DNA of 64,000 nt from Sandaracinaceae bacterium (lineage in GTDB: Bacteria; Myxococcota_A; Polyangia; Polyangiales; Houyiibacteriaceae), in the NCBI GenBank assembly GCA_020633055.1, contig JACKEJ010000008.1, positions 124,001 to 188,000 on the forward strand, read 5' to 3'. The notes under the pieces are model-generated. The model was given only the letters and a program-made list of their open reading frames with translations. It made no database searches and was not told the DNA's origin. The position numbers and the translations under genes were made by a program. This document shows, in pieces, positions 43,123 through 53,676 of this stretch (its first letter is position 1; the number at the start of each line of letters is the position of its first letter).

Positions 43123-44298
43123 CTACTCGGATGGGCCGCGGTCCGGGACGTCGCCGAGCAGACGCTGGACGAACGCGTCGTCGGCGGCGTCGTCCCCCTG
43201 CCCTCCCACCAGCGTGGAGAGGAGCGCGCCGAGCATGCGGTCGAGGGTGGTGCCATCCCCGTCCGCCCCACCGGCCCGGGTCCGCGTGAGCGCGTCCGAC
43301 GTGCTCGCAGCCCCCGAGTCGACCGTGGCGCCCGACGCGGGGGGCATGGCGCTGAGGGGTGCGCCCGATTCCGACCCACCGAACACCTGGGCCACGCGTG
43401 CGCGGAGCCGCGCGAACGCACCCTCGGCGCGATCGCGGCCCTGCGCACCACCACGCGCCCCCGCAGGCGCCGGCGGCCCCGGTGCCATCGCCGCGGGAGG
43501 CGGCGCGGCTCCCGCCGGAGGGCCGGCGTACGCGGGAGGCGGCGCAGACGGGGGCGGCGGACCCGCAGGGACGGCGGCCGGCGGCGGGGTCGGCATGGTG
43601 GGGACGCCCGCTGTGGGGATCGGCGTGGCGGACAGGACCGAGTTGGCCCGGTTCGACGCTGCGGGAGCCGCGGGTGCGCCCGTGCGGCGCGGGACCGGAG
43701 CCGCACCGACGACGATCGAACCGCGCAGGTCCAACGGGAGCTCCGGCGACGTGGCCCCCTCGATGGCGTCGCGCATCTTGCTCAGCGCGCGCCCCACACG
43801 CATGCGCACCGCGCCGGACTTGACCCCGAAGCTGGTCGCGATCTCTTCGAACGACAGCCCGTGCACGAAGCGCAGCAGCACCATGGCGCGGTCCCCCTCG
43901 TCGAGGGCATCGAGTCCCACACGCAGGTCCGCGTGGCGCGCCAGCAGGTCGCTCACCAACGCCACGTCGTCACTGGCATGCGCGGGCTCGCGGAGGTCCT
44001 CCTCGCGGCCCAGCGACCATGGCTGACGCGCGCTCCTCCGCAGGTGGTCCAAGCACCGATGGCGCGCGATGGTCATCAGCCAGGTGCGCGCCGAGGCCTC
44101 GCCGCGAAAGTCGGGCAAGGCCGTGAAGGCCTTGCTGAACGCGTCCTGCGCCAGGTCTTCGGCCGTGCCGCGGTCCCGCACGATGGCCGTGCACAGGTGC
44201 AGCACGTCGCGCCCGTGGGTGCGCACCAACCACTCCGCCGCGGCGTTCAGGTCGCCGCGCTCGAGGTGCGTCTCGAAGCTGTGCACAGGCGTGTTCAT
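43123..44298 (-). CDS. ECF RNA polymerase sigma factor with long Pro/Ala/Gly-rich C-terminal tail
   Basis: A 391-residue ECF sigma factor. Region 2 is VRDRGTAEDLAQDAFSKAFT and EASARTWLMTIARHRCLDHL; region 4 is LSFEEIATSFGVKSGAVRMR. A normal ECF sigma ends near residue 190; here about 200 further residues follow, rich in Pro/Ala/Gly (AGPPPPSAPPPAYAGPPAG) with a final charged helix (RMLGALLSTLVGGQGDDAAD). The tail could act as an anti-sigma-like or anchoring region. No anti-sigma gene is adjacent. The start ATG at 44298 is divergent from 44461. Confidence 0.9.
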   Translation of the reverse strand: MNTPVHSFETHLERGDLNAAAEWLVRTHGRDVLHLCTAIVRDRGTAEDLAQDAFSKAFTALPDFRGEASARTWLMTIARHRCLDHLRRSARQPWSLGREEDLREPAHASDDVALVSDLLARHADLRVGLDALDEGDRAMVLLRFVHGLSFEEIATSFGVKSGAVRMRVGRALSKMRDAIEGATSPELPLDLRGSIVVGAAPVPRRTGAPAAPAASNRANSVLSATPIPTAGVPTMPTPPPAAVPAGPPPPSAPPPAYAGPPAGAAPPPAAMAPGPPAPAGARGGAQGRDRAEGAFARLRARVAQVFGGSESGAPLSAMPPASGATVDSGAASTSDALTRTRAGGADGDGTTLDRMLGALLSTLVGGQGDDAADDAFVQRLLGDVPDRGPSE

Positions 44299-44460
44299 GG
44301 GCGCGAGGAGAGTAGACGAACCAGCCGAACGGTTTGTCACAGACTTTTTTTCTCGCGCCCCGAACCGCTCGTGACTCCGCGTACTTACGATTTTTCTGCG
44401 GGCGTGGCGTGACACTCCCCGCGGCGGCTCGTCGAGCTTGGGGAAAGGACACCCACGCTC

Positions 44461-45600
44461 ATGACTCACCCTGCCCACAGCCCCTACCGCACCCCCGTCA
44501 CCGTTCAGGCGCCCGAGCCCATGGAGGTGGCCATCGTCGGCAGCTCCCTGCAGCTGGGCGCGCTGCGCGTCACGTTCCACCGCACGCTGCGCATCCCGGA
44601 CAACGGCCGGCAGTATCCGCTCCCGCCGTCGCTCGGCGCGTTCCCGCTGCTGCACGTGGACGACTACGCCGACCGCGTGCCGGAGAGCTGGCGCGAGAAG
44701 GGCGGCGTGTTCCTGCCCATGTACCAGCGCGAGGCCATGTGGATCTCGTTCAGCGGGCCCACGCACGCGCCGCGGGCCGTGCAGGTGGGCATCGGGAAGG
44801 TCTGCGCGATCACGGGCGAGCCCTTCCGCGACGCGCTGGGCGACCCCGACAAGCCCGGCCGCAAGGGCAGCCAGAACTACCTCGTGACGCCGCCGCAGCC
44901 GTGGCTCGACGGCATCTGCGCGGGGCACGGCACCATCAAGCAGTTCGTGGCCATGCCCCTCGGCTCCGGCACGACCGTGGAGGGACAGGTCACCGGTGAG
45001 GAGACGGTCGGCGGTCTGCAGCTGCGGGTCGTCGAGGCGAAGCCGGGGCGCTTCCCCGATCGGCCGCGCATGACGCACACGGGAGGTTTCCCGATGGTGC
45101 CGATGCCGTGCTCGGCCGCGGGTGGCTCCCCGATGGCGCCGATGGCGTCCTTGGGCGCAGGTGGCTTCTTCGACGCGATGCTGACTCCCTCGTGCGCGCC
45201 GATGGGGCCCGCCCCCAGCCGCAACCGCGCTGCGAGCATGGGCCTCGCGGCGGGCGGAAAGATGAAGCAGAAGGTCTACCCGGACCCGCACGGGCTCGAC
45301 ACCTGGGACCTCTCGCGCAGCACGCGCTGCTTCGTGCACCTGTGCAACAGCGAGCTGTACGCCGAGATCACCGGTCAGCCCGCGCCCCCCTCGCCCATCA
45401 GCGCCAGCAGCTACAAGGCGCACGGCCTGCCGTGGTTCGACCTCTACGACGAGGGCGCGTCCGCGCTGGACACCACGAGCAAGCTGGCGGGCGTGAAGAG
45501 CCTGGGGGAGCTCGACGCCGAGCAGGGGTTGCCCACGGACCCCGCGCACGAGGGTCTCTTCACGAAGGTGAAGCGCCTGGTGCGCGACGGCGTGTGGTGA
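44461..45600 (+). CDS. Conserved hypothetical protein, divergent from ECF sigma
   Basis: A 379-residue protein with many conserved-looking blocks: LRVTFHRTLRIPDNGRQYPL, GVFLPMYQREAMWISF, GIGKVCAITGEPF, TIKQFVAMPLGSGTTVEGQV and GLQLRVVEAKPGRF. I recognise this as a family of hypotheticals in diverse bacteria that has no known role. A low-complexity insertion rich in Met/Pro/Gly lies around residues 205-265. No signal peptide, so cytoplasmic. Placement next to the sigma gene suggests it could be its target. The 3' end overlaps the convergent gene by 41 bp. Confidence 0.75.
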   Translation: MTHPAHSPYRTPVTVQAPEPMEVAIVGSSLQLGALRVTFHRTLRIPDNGRQYPLPPSLGAFPLLHVDDYADRVPESWREKGGVFLPMYQREAMWISFSGPTHAPRAVQVGIGKVCAITGEPFRDALGDPDKPGRKGSQNYLVTPPQPWLDGICAGHGTIKQFVAMPLGSGTTVEGQVTGEETVGGLQLRVVEAKPGRFPDRPRMTHTGGFPMVPMPCSAAGGSPMAPMASLGAGGFFDAMLTPSCAPMGPAPSRNRAASMGLAAGGKMKQKVYPDPHGLDTWDLSRSTRCFVHLCNSELYAEITGQPAPPSPISASSYKAHGLPWFDLYDEGASALDTTSKLAGVKSLGELDAEQGLPTDPAHEGLFTKVKRLVRDGVW

Positions 45601-46243
45601 GCGCCACGACGAGCAGCCACGCGAGGTCGAGCCCGGTCACCAGCTTCTGCTCGGCGGCGATGCCCGCGCCCCAGGCGGGCCCACCGAACAGCTCGGCCAG
45701 GTAGTGTCCGAAGTGGAGCAGCGAGGCCCCGTAGGCGACGGCGGTGAGCAGCCGCAGGGTCCTCTCCGCACGCGCGAGCGCTGCGGCGGCCAGCGTGAAC
45801 GCCACGAGCGCAGGCCCCGCGGCGAGCCCCACGACCAGGAAGTGCAGCCGCCCATAGCGGTCCGCTGGCGTGAGGGGGATCGCGATCAGGGCCAAGCAGG
45901 CCACCGCGGCGAGCGCGCGCGTGGCGCGTCGTGCGCGAGGCAGGTCACGCTCCCCGAAGGCCCCACCCGCGCACCAGAAGCCGCAGAAGATGGCCAGCAC
46001 CGCGCCCAGCGCACCGACCTGCGCCAGCAGCGCCCCCGTACGGTGGTCCGCGCCGTCGAGCGCTCGATCGCGGTAGAGGTCGCACCAGTAGTTGTGCACC
46101 CACGAGTAGCCGGGCGCGTTGGGGTCCGCTCCGCTCCCGCCCGAATAGCTCGCGGCGGACGCACCGGTGAGAGCCACGAAGGCCGTCACACCGAGCACCA
46201 CCAGCACCGCGGGTAGACGCCTCACGCCAGATGCAGCGCTCAT
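45560..46243 (-). CDS. Multi-pass membrane protein (DUF998-like)
   Basis: A 227-residue membrane protein with about six helices (LPAVLVVLGVTAFVALTGAS; LLAQVGALGAVLAIFCGFWC; ALAAVACLALIAIPLTPADR). The pattern with YSWVHNYWCDLYRDRALDG in the first loop resembles DUF998 family proteins. The ATG at 46243 is 10 bp after the end of the upstream gene, so it belongs to the same minus-strand operon as the next two genes. Confidence 0.7.
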   Translation of the reverse strand: MSAASGVRRLPAVLVVLGVTAFVALTGASAASYSGGSGADPNAPGYSWVHNYWCDLYRDRALDGADHRTGALLAQVGALGAVLAIFCGFWCAGGAFGERDLPRARRATRALAAVACLALIAIPLTPADRYGRLHFLVVGLAAGPALVAFTLAAAALARAERTLRLLTAVAYGASLLHFGHYLAELFGGPAWGAGIAAEQKLVTGLDLAWLLVVALTTRRRAPGASPS

Positions 46244-46253
46244 GAGCGGCACG

Positions 46254-47438
46254 TCACGGCACGAAGCGCGCGTCGCGCAGGGCGGCGAGCCATGACGCGG
46301 CCGAGGCCCCCGCAGGGACCGTCAGCTGCACGTGCGCGTAGTAGCCGTGCCCGACGTCCTCCATGAGATCCAGCCGTGTCGCGCCGTCTTCGAGCGCGAT
46401 GGCGTAGAAGCGGGCCGGCGCACCGAACACGTCTTGCTCGATGATGTCCGTGGAGGTGCGGATGTTCATGGGGTGGCCCCCGAAGTAGACGAAGCCGGTC
46501 ACGCGCGGCGCGCCGAAGGGCAGCAGGTCGAACAGCCGATACACGACGAAGTCGGGCCCGGGCTGGGTCAGCAGCGTGCCCTGCGGAGGGAGCGTGACCT
46601 GCAGGTGGCGCGTACCCGCCTCGAGCGTCTCGGTGGCACCCGTAGCGAGCGAGCGCCCCCCTGCCCGCAGGGTGCGCGCGGAGCGCAGCGCCAGCTCGAC
46701 ACACGCGTCGTGGTCGCGTCGCGCATCCCCGCTGGTCTGCGCCGCGGCCGGGTTCACGTAGAACGAGAGCACCTGCAGGCTGCGGTCGCGCCCGATCACG
46801 AACAGGGTCAGCACGCGCACCGCTTCGCTCGACGTGTCCAACACGCGCGGCACGAGGCGCAGCGCCTCCACGCCGTCACCGAGGACGTCCATGCGCTCGA
46901 GGTCGTCCCCGGGGAAGGCCCGCGCCGCCTCTTCCTGCACCCGCGTGACGACGTCGGGGCCAGCGGTGGCGAACAGCTCGTAGCTCATCACCACCAGCTT
47001 GTCCTCGCCCTCCTCGAAGTAGAGCCGCGTCTCGCTGCGCTCTGGCTCCGGGGCGCCCATGATGTTCCACGCACGTGGCTGCGCGTAGGCTCCTTCGAGC
47101 GGGCGGATGTACAGACGGTCGCCCAAGAGCGGCAGCTCCGCGCCGAGTGGACGTCGGCCCATGGCGCCGCACGCGGGCTGCGCATCAGCCACAGGGCTCG
47201 GGAGGCGAGGCGCAGGGATGTCCGTGGCGCGCGCGAAGACCCCGTTCGGGGCAAGCTCCGAGGGCGTCGCCGTGTCGGCCGCCACGGCGCTCACCACAGC
47301 GGCTGGCTCCGGTCCGGCAGGCTGGGACCCTGAGCGCGCGCCACCGCAGCCAGACGCCGCGGATGTTGCGCCGAGTGCAAGAACGAGAGCGAGGCGCGCG
47401 CGCGAGCGCGGCGCAGAGGTGCGCGAAACGGACGTCAC
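46254..47438 (-). CDS. Hypothetical lipoprotein
   Basis: A 394-residue lipoprotein with signal peptide LALVLALGATSAASGC and lipobox. The body includes LYFEEGEDKLVVMSYELFAT and VYRLFDLLPFGAPRVTGFVY, and no named domain is visible. It is translationally coupled to the upstream hydrolase (ATGA overlap at 47435-47438) and followed closely by the membrane protein gene; the three probably work together at the envelope. Confidence 0.7.
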   Translation of the reverse strand: MTSVSRTSAPRSRARLALVLALGATSAASGCGGARSGSQPAGPEPAAVVSAVAADTATPSELAPNGVFARATDIPAPRLPSPVADAQPACGAMGRRPLGAELPLLGDRLYIRPLEGAYAQPRAWNIMGAPEPERSETRLYFEEGEDKLVVMSYELFATAGPDVVTRVQEEAARAFPGDDLERMDVLGDGVEALRLVPRVLDTSSEAVRVLTLFVIGRDRSLQVLSFYVNPAAAQTSGDARRDHDACVELALRSARTLRAGGRSLATGATETLEAGTRHLQVTLPPQGTLLTQPGPDFVVYRLFDLLPFGAPRVTGFVYFGGHPMNIRTSTDIIEQDVFGAPARFYAIALEDGATRLDLMEDVGHGYYAHVQLTVPAGASAASWLAALRDARFVP

Positions 47439-48616
47439 TCGGCAGCCTCGAGGACGGCCGCGATAAAGTGCACGAGCGCCAGCTGCTCGCGCAGGCTCGT
47501 CTCTGCCGTCTCGGCGTGGCGCAGCGCCGCGCTCACCAGCAGCCGCGTACCTGCAGGCAGCTCGGCGGCGAGGTGCAGGCTCTCCGTCGGCGGGACGATG
47601 GGATCCTCCGCGCCGTGCAGCACCATCACGGGCACACGCAGCCCGCGCAGGCGCCCCGCTGGGGAAGCCGCGTCGAAGGTGGCGCGGCGATCCGACAAGA
47701 GCGAGAGCAAGCCGGGCGCGAGCGACGTGGGTCGCGATGGCGCGCGCGCCTCCTGCAATACGGCGCGAGCGTCCGGGGACAACGCTGCGGCGCGCTCGTT
47801 GGCTTCCCGCCAGTGGTCATGGAGCGCGAGGTCGAGCGCTTCTCCCGCGACGTCCGCCTCGGCCGCCGGGAAGAAGCGTGCAGGATCGGCGTGCACCAAC
47901 AGGCCCACGCCGTACGGGTGGGGCTCGTGCGTGACCGTCTGCCCGTCGGGCCCCTGAGCGGGCTCACCTGCGAACCAGCGCACAACGCGCGCGAGGTCGT
48001 GATGCGCGCCCACGGGCACCACGAACGCAAACGCGCCTTGGTCGGCGCTCGCAGCGCGCAGCGCCAGACCGCCGGCAAAGGAGATCGCCATCACGCCCAG
48101 CGCGCCGGTGCGCTCGCGCGCCATGAGCGCACGCATCGTCTCGCTCAGCTCGCTGGCCGTGCGGGGGTCGAGTGAGAGGGCCTTGAGGCGCGGCTGATCG
48201 GGCGTGTGGACCACCAGCCCGGCCGCGGAGAGAGCGCGGGCGAGCGCGACCAAGCGTGGCTCGTCGTAGCCCAGAGGGTGCATGCCGTGCGCGAGCACCA
48301 GCTGTCCGCTGGGTTTGCGCGTCGGCCGATAGCTGCGCAGGGGGCGCCCCGCCACGACGGACTCCTCCACCTGGACCTGGTCCGCACGATACGACGCCAG
48401 CCACCCGCGCTCTTCGGCCGCCGCGTCGCCCTCACCAAAGCGCAGCAAGGCGCCTGCCGCCCGCAGGTGGCGGTCTACGGACAGGCCCGCCACGAGGCCC
48501 AGACCGAGGACGATCAGGAGCCCCGCCCAGCGCATGCGGCTCCGCGCCGTGACACGCGCCGCGTCATCGGGTCCGACCGAGGGGGAAGCGTCCCTGCGCA
48601 GCATGACCAGCAGCAT
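47435..48616 (-). CDS. Membrane-anchored alpha/beta hydrolase
   Basis: A 393-residue protein with one N-terminal membrane helix (WAGLLIVLGLGLVAGLSV) and an alpha/beta-hydrolase domain: oxyanion LVLAHGMHPLGYDEPRL, nucleophile in LGVMAISFAGGLALRA, acid in MVLHGAEDPIVPPTESL and His in SAALRHAETAE. The helix anchors the enzyme at the inner membrane facing the periplasm. An ATG at 48532 just before the helix (MRWAGLLIV) is a possible alternative start. First gene of the three-gene operon. Confidence 0.8.
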   Translation of the reverse strand: MLLVMLRRDASPSVGPDDAARVTARSRMRWAGLLIVLGLGLVAGLSVDRHLRAAGALLRFGEGDAAAEERGWLASYRADQVQVEESVVAGRPLRSYRPTRKPSGQLVLAHGMHPLGYDEPRLVALARALSAAGLVVHTPDQPRLKALSLDPRTASELSETMRALMARERTGALGVMAISFAGGLALRAASADQGAFAFVVPVGAHHDLARVVRWFAGEPAQGPDGQTVTHEPHPYGVGLLVHADPARFFPAAEADVAGEALDLALHDHWREANERAAALSPDARAVLQEARAPSRPTSLAPGLLSLLSDRRATFDAASPAGRLRGLRVPVMVLHGAEDPIVPPTESLHLAAELPAGTRLLVSAALRHAETAETSLREQLALVHFIAAVLEAAE

Positions 48617-48660
48617 AGACGCCCCAGCGTGAGCCGACCAACTGGCGCTATGCTGCGCCC

Positions 48661-49155
48661 ATGGTCGTCAGCGTCCGCAGCCCGAGCCCCGCATCGCTCA
48701 CCGTCCTCCACCAGGACGCCACCCTCTCTGTCGGAGCCTACGCGAACGTGCACCTGTGCGTGTACCGTGGCGAGCTCACCCTTTCGGGTCTCGAGACCGC
48801 CAACGACCATCATCGGGCGCTCATGGCGCGTCATCCCCGCACGCTGGTCCTGGGCCTCGCGCAGCACAACCTACCGCTTCCGAGCGCGGAGGTGCGCCAA
48901 CGGGGTGCGCACCTGATCGACGAGAACGGCTCCCACGTGCTGGCGGCCGCCATGGTGCTGGCTGGCACGGGCTTCTGGGCGAGCGCCGTGCGCAGCGTGA
49001 TGACGGCCTCCTTCGCCCTGGCGCGCCAGCCGTACCCGTCGAAGGCGTTCGCGACCGGCGTCGAAGCCGGCGAGTGGTTGTCGCGCTTCGACGCTGGGAC
49101 CGTGTTCGGTCCCGAGGCCCTCGCGCAAGCGCTGGAGCGCCTCGAGCGAGCCTGA
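48661..49155 (+). CDS. Hypothetical protein, STAS-like fold suspected
   Basis: A 164-residue soluble protein, ending with SRFDAGTVFGPEALAQALER. The strand-helix alternation (LTVLHQDATLSVGAYANVHL; GSHVLAAAMVLAGTGFWASA) and the closing helix resemble the small STAS-like proteins frequent in myxobacteria, such as the one at 50048. There is no direct motif proof. Separate transcription unit, divergent from the hydrolase operon. Confidence 0.6.
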   Translation: MVVSVRSPSPASLTVLHQDATLSVGAYANVHLCVYRGELTLSGLETANDHHRALMARHPRTLVLGLAQHNLPLPSAEVRQRGAHLIDENGSHVLAAAMVLAGTGFWASAVRSVMTASFALARQPYPSKAFATGVEAGEWLSRFDAGTVFGPEALAQALERLERA

Positions 49156-49456
49156 GAGTCGCGCTCGCCACGCCGCAAGCGTCACCAAACGGCGCTCGTT
49201 CGTACACCAGAAAACTGAAAAGATCGGCCATACGACCGACCTGGACACGAGGTTTCTGTATTTTGTTGCACATACGGCCGATGCGTTGTTATCGTACGAA
49301 ATGTGCACACAAGACTTGGGTCGTTGTGTGCCGCACGCTGCCCCCGGCCACGTGAACGTCAGTAACCGCGACCAAGTGGTGCGTATATCGTCGTTTGTGT
49401 CACTGAGGGTCTAACCGGTCGAAAGCCACCTTGGTGCTCTGAGAGAGGGATATCTC
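49156..49456. other. Locally AT-richer 300-bp intergenic region
   Basis: Compared with its neighbours this stretch is noticeably AT-rich (for example TTCTGTATTTTGTTGCACAT), with a dyad ATCGGCC...GGCCGAT (about 49223 and 49278). It ends with AGAGAGGGATATCTC before the next ATG. Probably the promoter region of the 49457 gene; no gene seen. Confidence 0.4.
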
Positions 49457-49993
49457 ATGGGATCTTCAAGCGCATTGACTCCCCGTGCGGGGACGCCGTT
49501 CGCCTATGGCGTGGACTACTTGGAGCAGATGGTCGAACAGGAGGTGCGATCTTGGTATCGCACATTCTACTACTGGTCACGCGGTCTCTGTCCACGAGAA
49601 GAGAGCGGCGCGAGGCCCATCTTCAACGCACTTGCGGACGACTTTCGTGTGCTTCTCACAAGCGGCAACATGATGAGCAAGTCCGAATACTGGGAGCGAC
49701 TTCTCTCACTCCATGGAGTACGTCGAGGTGACCCTCCATCGCAAATCGTAAACCTCGAGATGGCGCGCATCGAGACCGATCACGTGCTTGTCACGTTCGA
49801 TCTGTACAAGCGCGGTGTAACCAAGAAAAAGTTCGATAGCGCTCTACTCAGACGCGACATCTCGATGCCTGGTGGGGTAGCCTGGGTCTATGTCCACGAG
49901 AGCGCGCACGAGATGGGCGTGGAGCCCGTCCTCGAACCCGACCACCGCGGCGGGCTGGTGACGCGACGCGCGACGGGTGGCTCGGCGTCCTGA
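49457..49993 (+). CDS. NTF2/SnoaL-like (DUF4440-type) hypothetical protein
   Basis: A 178-residue protein. The central part (FNALADDFRVLLTSGNMMSK then SEYWERLLSLHG, followed by LEMARIETDHVLVTFDLYKR and the closing strand GGVAWVYVHES) has the helix-strand order of NTF2-like small domains. The first three quarters use AT-richer codons than the neighbours, and the last about 30 residues return to GC-rich codons. Such composition suggests a horizontally acquired gene. Function unknown. Confidence 0.5.
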   Translation: MGSSSALTPRAGTPFAYGVDYLEQMVEQEVRSWYRTFYYWSRGLCPREESGARPIFNALADDFRVLLTSGNMMSKSEYWERLLSLHGVRRGDPPSQIVNLEMARIETDHVLVTFDLYKRGVTKKKFDSALLRRDISMPGGVAWVYVHESAHEMGVEPVLEPDHRGGLVTRRATGGSAS

Positions 49994-50047
49994 GCCTCCA
50001 CGAACCCGCCATGAGACGGCGACACAGAGAGAAGGGATGAACCGCGT

Positions 50048-50464
50048 ATGGTGACTGTAGAGAACCGAGAGGGCCGTTTGATCGAGGTACGTCAGACCGG
50101 CCGCGTGACGGTCGAGGAGCTGCAAGCCAGCTTCCCTGTCTTTCAGCGCATCCTCTCGTCCAAGCGCGAGCGCTTCGTCATGGCCACGGATTGGCGGGGG
50201 ATGCGCGTGCTGGACTCGAAGACCTCGGAGTTCCTGCTGGGCATCATGCGGGACAAGAACGACCGCATCGAGCGGCAGGTGCTGGTGATGGACCCGTCGG
50301 CCGTGATGGGCCTGCAGGTCCACCGGCTGTTCAAGGACGCGGGGGGCGAGTCCCGCGCCGTTTTCGAGTCCCCCGATCAGGCACGCGCCTGGCTCGACGG
50401 AGTGCTCACGCCGCTCGAGATGGGCTCGCTGCGACGCTTTCTCACCGCTGGCATGGCGGCCTGA
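50048..50464 (+). CDS. SpoIIAA/STAS-like protein
   Basis: A 138-residue protein with the STAS-like order: ENREGRLIEVRQTGRVTVEE, RFVMATDWRGMRVLDS, then RQVLVMDPSAVMGLQVHRLF and the closing AWLDGVLTPLEMGSLRRFL. STAS-like domains often bind partner regulators. It starts 8 bp before the methyltransferase gene ends its spacing (stop 50464, next GTG 50472), so the two are an operon. Confidence 0.7.
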   Translation: MVTVENREGRLIEVRQTGRVTVEELQASFPVFQRILSSKRERFVMATDWRGMRVLDSKTSEFLLGIMRDKNDRIERQVLVMDPSAVMGLQVHRLFKDAGGESRAVFESPDQARAWLDGVLTPLEMGSLRRFLTAGMAA

Positions 50465-50471
50465 GGTCACG

Positions 50472-51275
50472 GTGAGCGACAGCTACCTGCTCGATGTGGG
50501 GGAGGACGCTGCGGACCGGCTCACGCTGGTGCAGGCGATCTACGGGCAGACCAGCCAGCGGGGCCTCTCCGCGGGCGCACCGCTCGCCGGGCTGCGCGTA
50601 CTGGAGCTGGCCTGTGGCACCGGCAGCATGACGCGCTGGCTAGCCGAGCAGGTGGGACCCAGCGGCAGCGTCACCGGCATCGACGCGAGCGACGCCCAGC
50701 TGAGCGTGGCCGCGGAGCGCTGCCGCGACCTGCCGAACGTGCGCTTCCTGCGGATGGACGCTGCGGACACCGACCTGCCACCGAGTAGCTTCGACCTGGT
50801 GTACGCACGCCTGCTGCTCATGCACGTCCCGGAGCCGCTGCGGGTGCTGCTCCACGCGCACGAGCTGCTGGCGCCTGGCGGCGTCCTGGTGTCGGAGGAG
50901 GCGGCCGTGGACAGCACCTTCACCGACCCCCCCGTCCCCGAGCAAGGCGAGCTGCACGCGCTCGCCAACCAGATGGCCCGCGAGCGCGGCTGTGACTACA
51001 ACGTCGCGCGACGCCTCGGCTCGCTGGTGCGCGCGGCGGGCTTCACGGTGCACGGCGTGAGCGCCCACCAGCCCGTCGCGGTGCGCGGGGCGGCGAAGCG
51101 CCTCGAGGTGGCGAGCTTCGGCGAGGCACTCCAGCGCTGGCGTACCGCCTCGGACGAGACACGCGCGGCGGGCGAGCGCGTGCTCGCGGCGCTGCAGCGT
51201 GCGGTCGACGACGAAGAGACCACGTACGGGCTGAGCATGATGATGCAGGTGCGCGGCGAAAAAGCGCGGGCGTGA
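50472..51275 (+). CDS. Class I SAM-dependent methyltransferase
   Basis: A 267-residue methyltransferase starting at GTG. Motif I is LRVLELACGTGSMTRWLAEQ, motif II GSVTGIDASDAQLSVA, motif III LVYARLLLMHVPEPLRV, then LLAPGGVLVSEEAAV. This is the UbiE/Arsenite-type group of small-molecule methyltransferases. It lies between the STAS-like protein and a small membrane protein within a few bases, forming a tight operon. Confidence 0.9.
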   Translation: MSDSYLLDVGEDAADRLTLVQAIYGQTSQRGLSAGAPLAGLRVLELACGTGSMTRWLAEQVGPSGSVTGIDASDAQLSVAAERCRDLPNVRFLRMDAADTDLPPSSFDLVYARLLLMHVPEPLRVLLHAHELLAPGGVLVSEEAAVDSTFTDPPVPEQGELHALANQMARERGCDYNVARRLGSLVRAAGFTVHGVSAHQPVAVRGAAKRLEVASFGEALQRWRTASDETRAAGERVLAALQRAVDDEETTYGLSMMMQVRGEKARA

Positions 51276-51279
51276 CGTG

Positions 51280-51726
51280 ATGAGCGCGTTCGGGTTCGTC
51301 CGCCTGGTGCACGTGATCGTGATGGCCGCCTGGATGGGCTCGGCCCTGCTGGCCCCGGCGGACGTGCGCGACAGCCTCGCGCGTGGGCCCGACGCCATCG
51401 GCCCCCTCATGCTGCGGCTGCGGCGCACGGCGCGTCTGATGAACGCCGCCGCGTACGCTACCGTGCTGACGGGGCTCGCGCTCGTGGCGCTCGGGCGGGG
51501 CTGGGCCACGCCGCCGCGCATCTGGGTGGGCCTCGGACTGACGCTCGTTTCCATCGCCATCGGCCGCGTGCTCATCCGCCCCGCGGTGGGCGCGCTCGTC
51601 GCGGCTCACGGACGCGCCGAGCCCCTCGGCACGGAGGAGCAGGCCCAGCTGAGCCGACGATTCGCCCAGGGTGTACGCGCGGAGGACCTCACGCGCCTCG
51701 GCGCGCTGGCTACGATGCTGCTCTGA
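51280..51726 (+). CDS. Small membrane protein (DUF2269/CopD-like)
   Basis: A 148-residue protein with four predicted helices (FVRLVHVIVMAAWMGSALLA; AAYATVLTGLALVALGRGWA; WVGLGLTLVSIAIGRVLI; a final amphipathic helix). The opening LVHVIVMAAWMGS pattern is that of DUF2269 and CopD-like membrane proteins. It follows the methyltransferase stop by 4 bp. Role unknown. Confidence 0.65.
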   Translation: MSAFGFVRLVHVIVMAAWMGSALLAPADVRDSLARGPDAIGPLMLRLRRTARLMNAAAYATVLTGLALVALGRGWATPPRIWVGLGLTLVSIAIGRVLIRPAVGALVAAHGRAEPLGTEEQAQLSRRFAQGVRAEDLTRLGALATMLL

Positions 51727-51780
51727 CCCGGCGTGTGCAGGAACGGTGCGCATGGACCATGGGCCTGCTAGCTTCGGCCC

Positions 51781-53613
<1,833 letters not shown>

Positions 53614-53676
53614 GGCGCGCGCGGACTGGCTCGTGAGCGGGCCGGTCGACTTGCGCGCCCGTGGTTCAGCGGTGGC

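Noticed and set aside
44299..45549. Upstream in-frame extension of the ECF sigma gene
   Set aside because: It runs antisense through the conserved hypothetical gene, with Arg/His/Val-rich non-protein composition; the MNTPVHSFETHLERG start fits ECF sigma factors.
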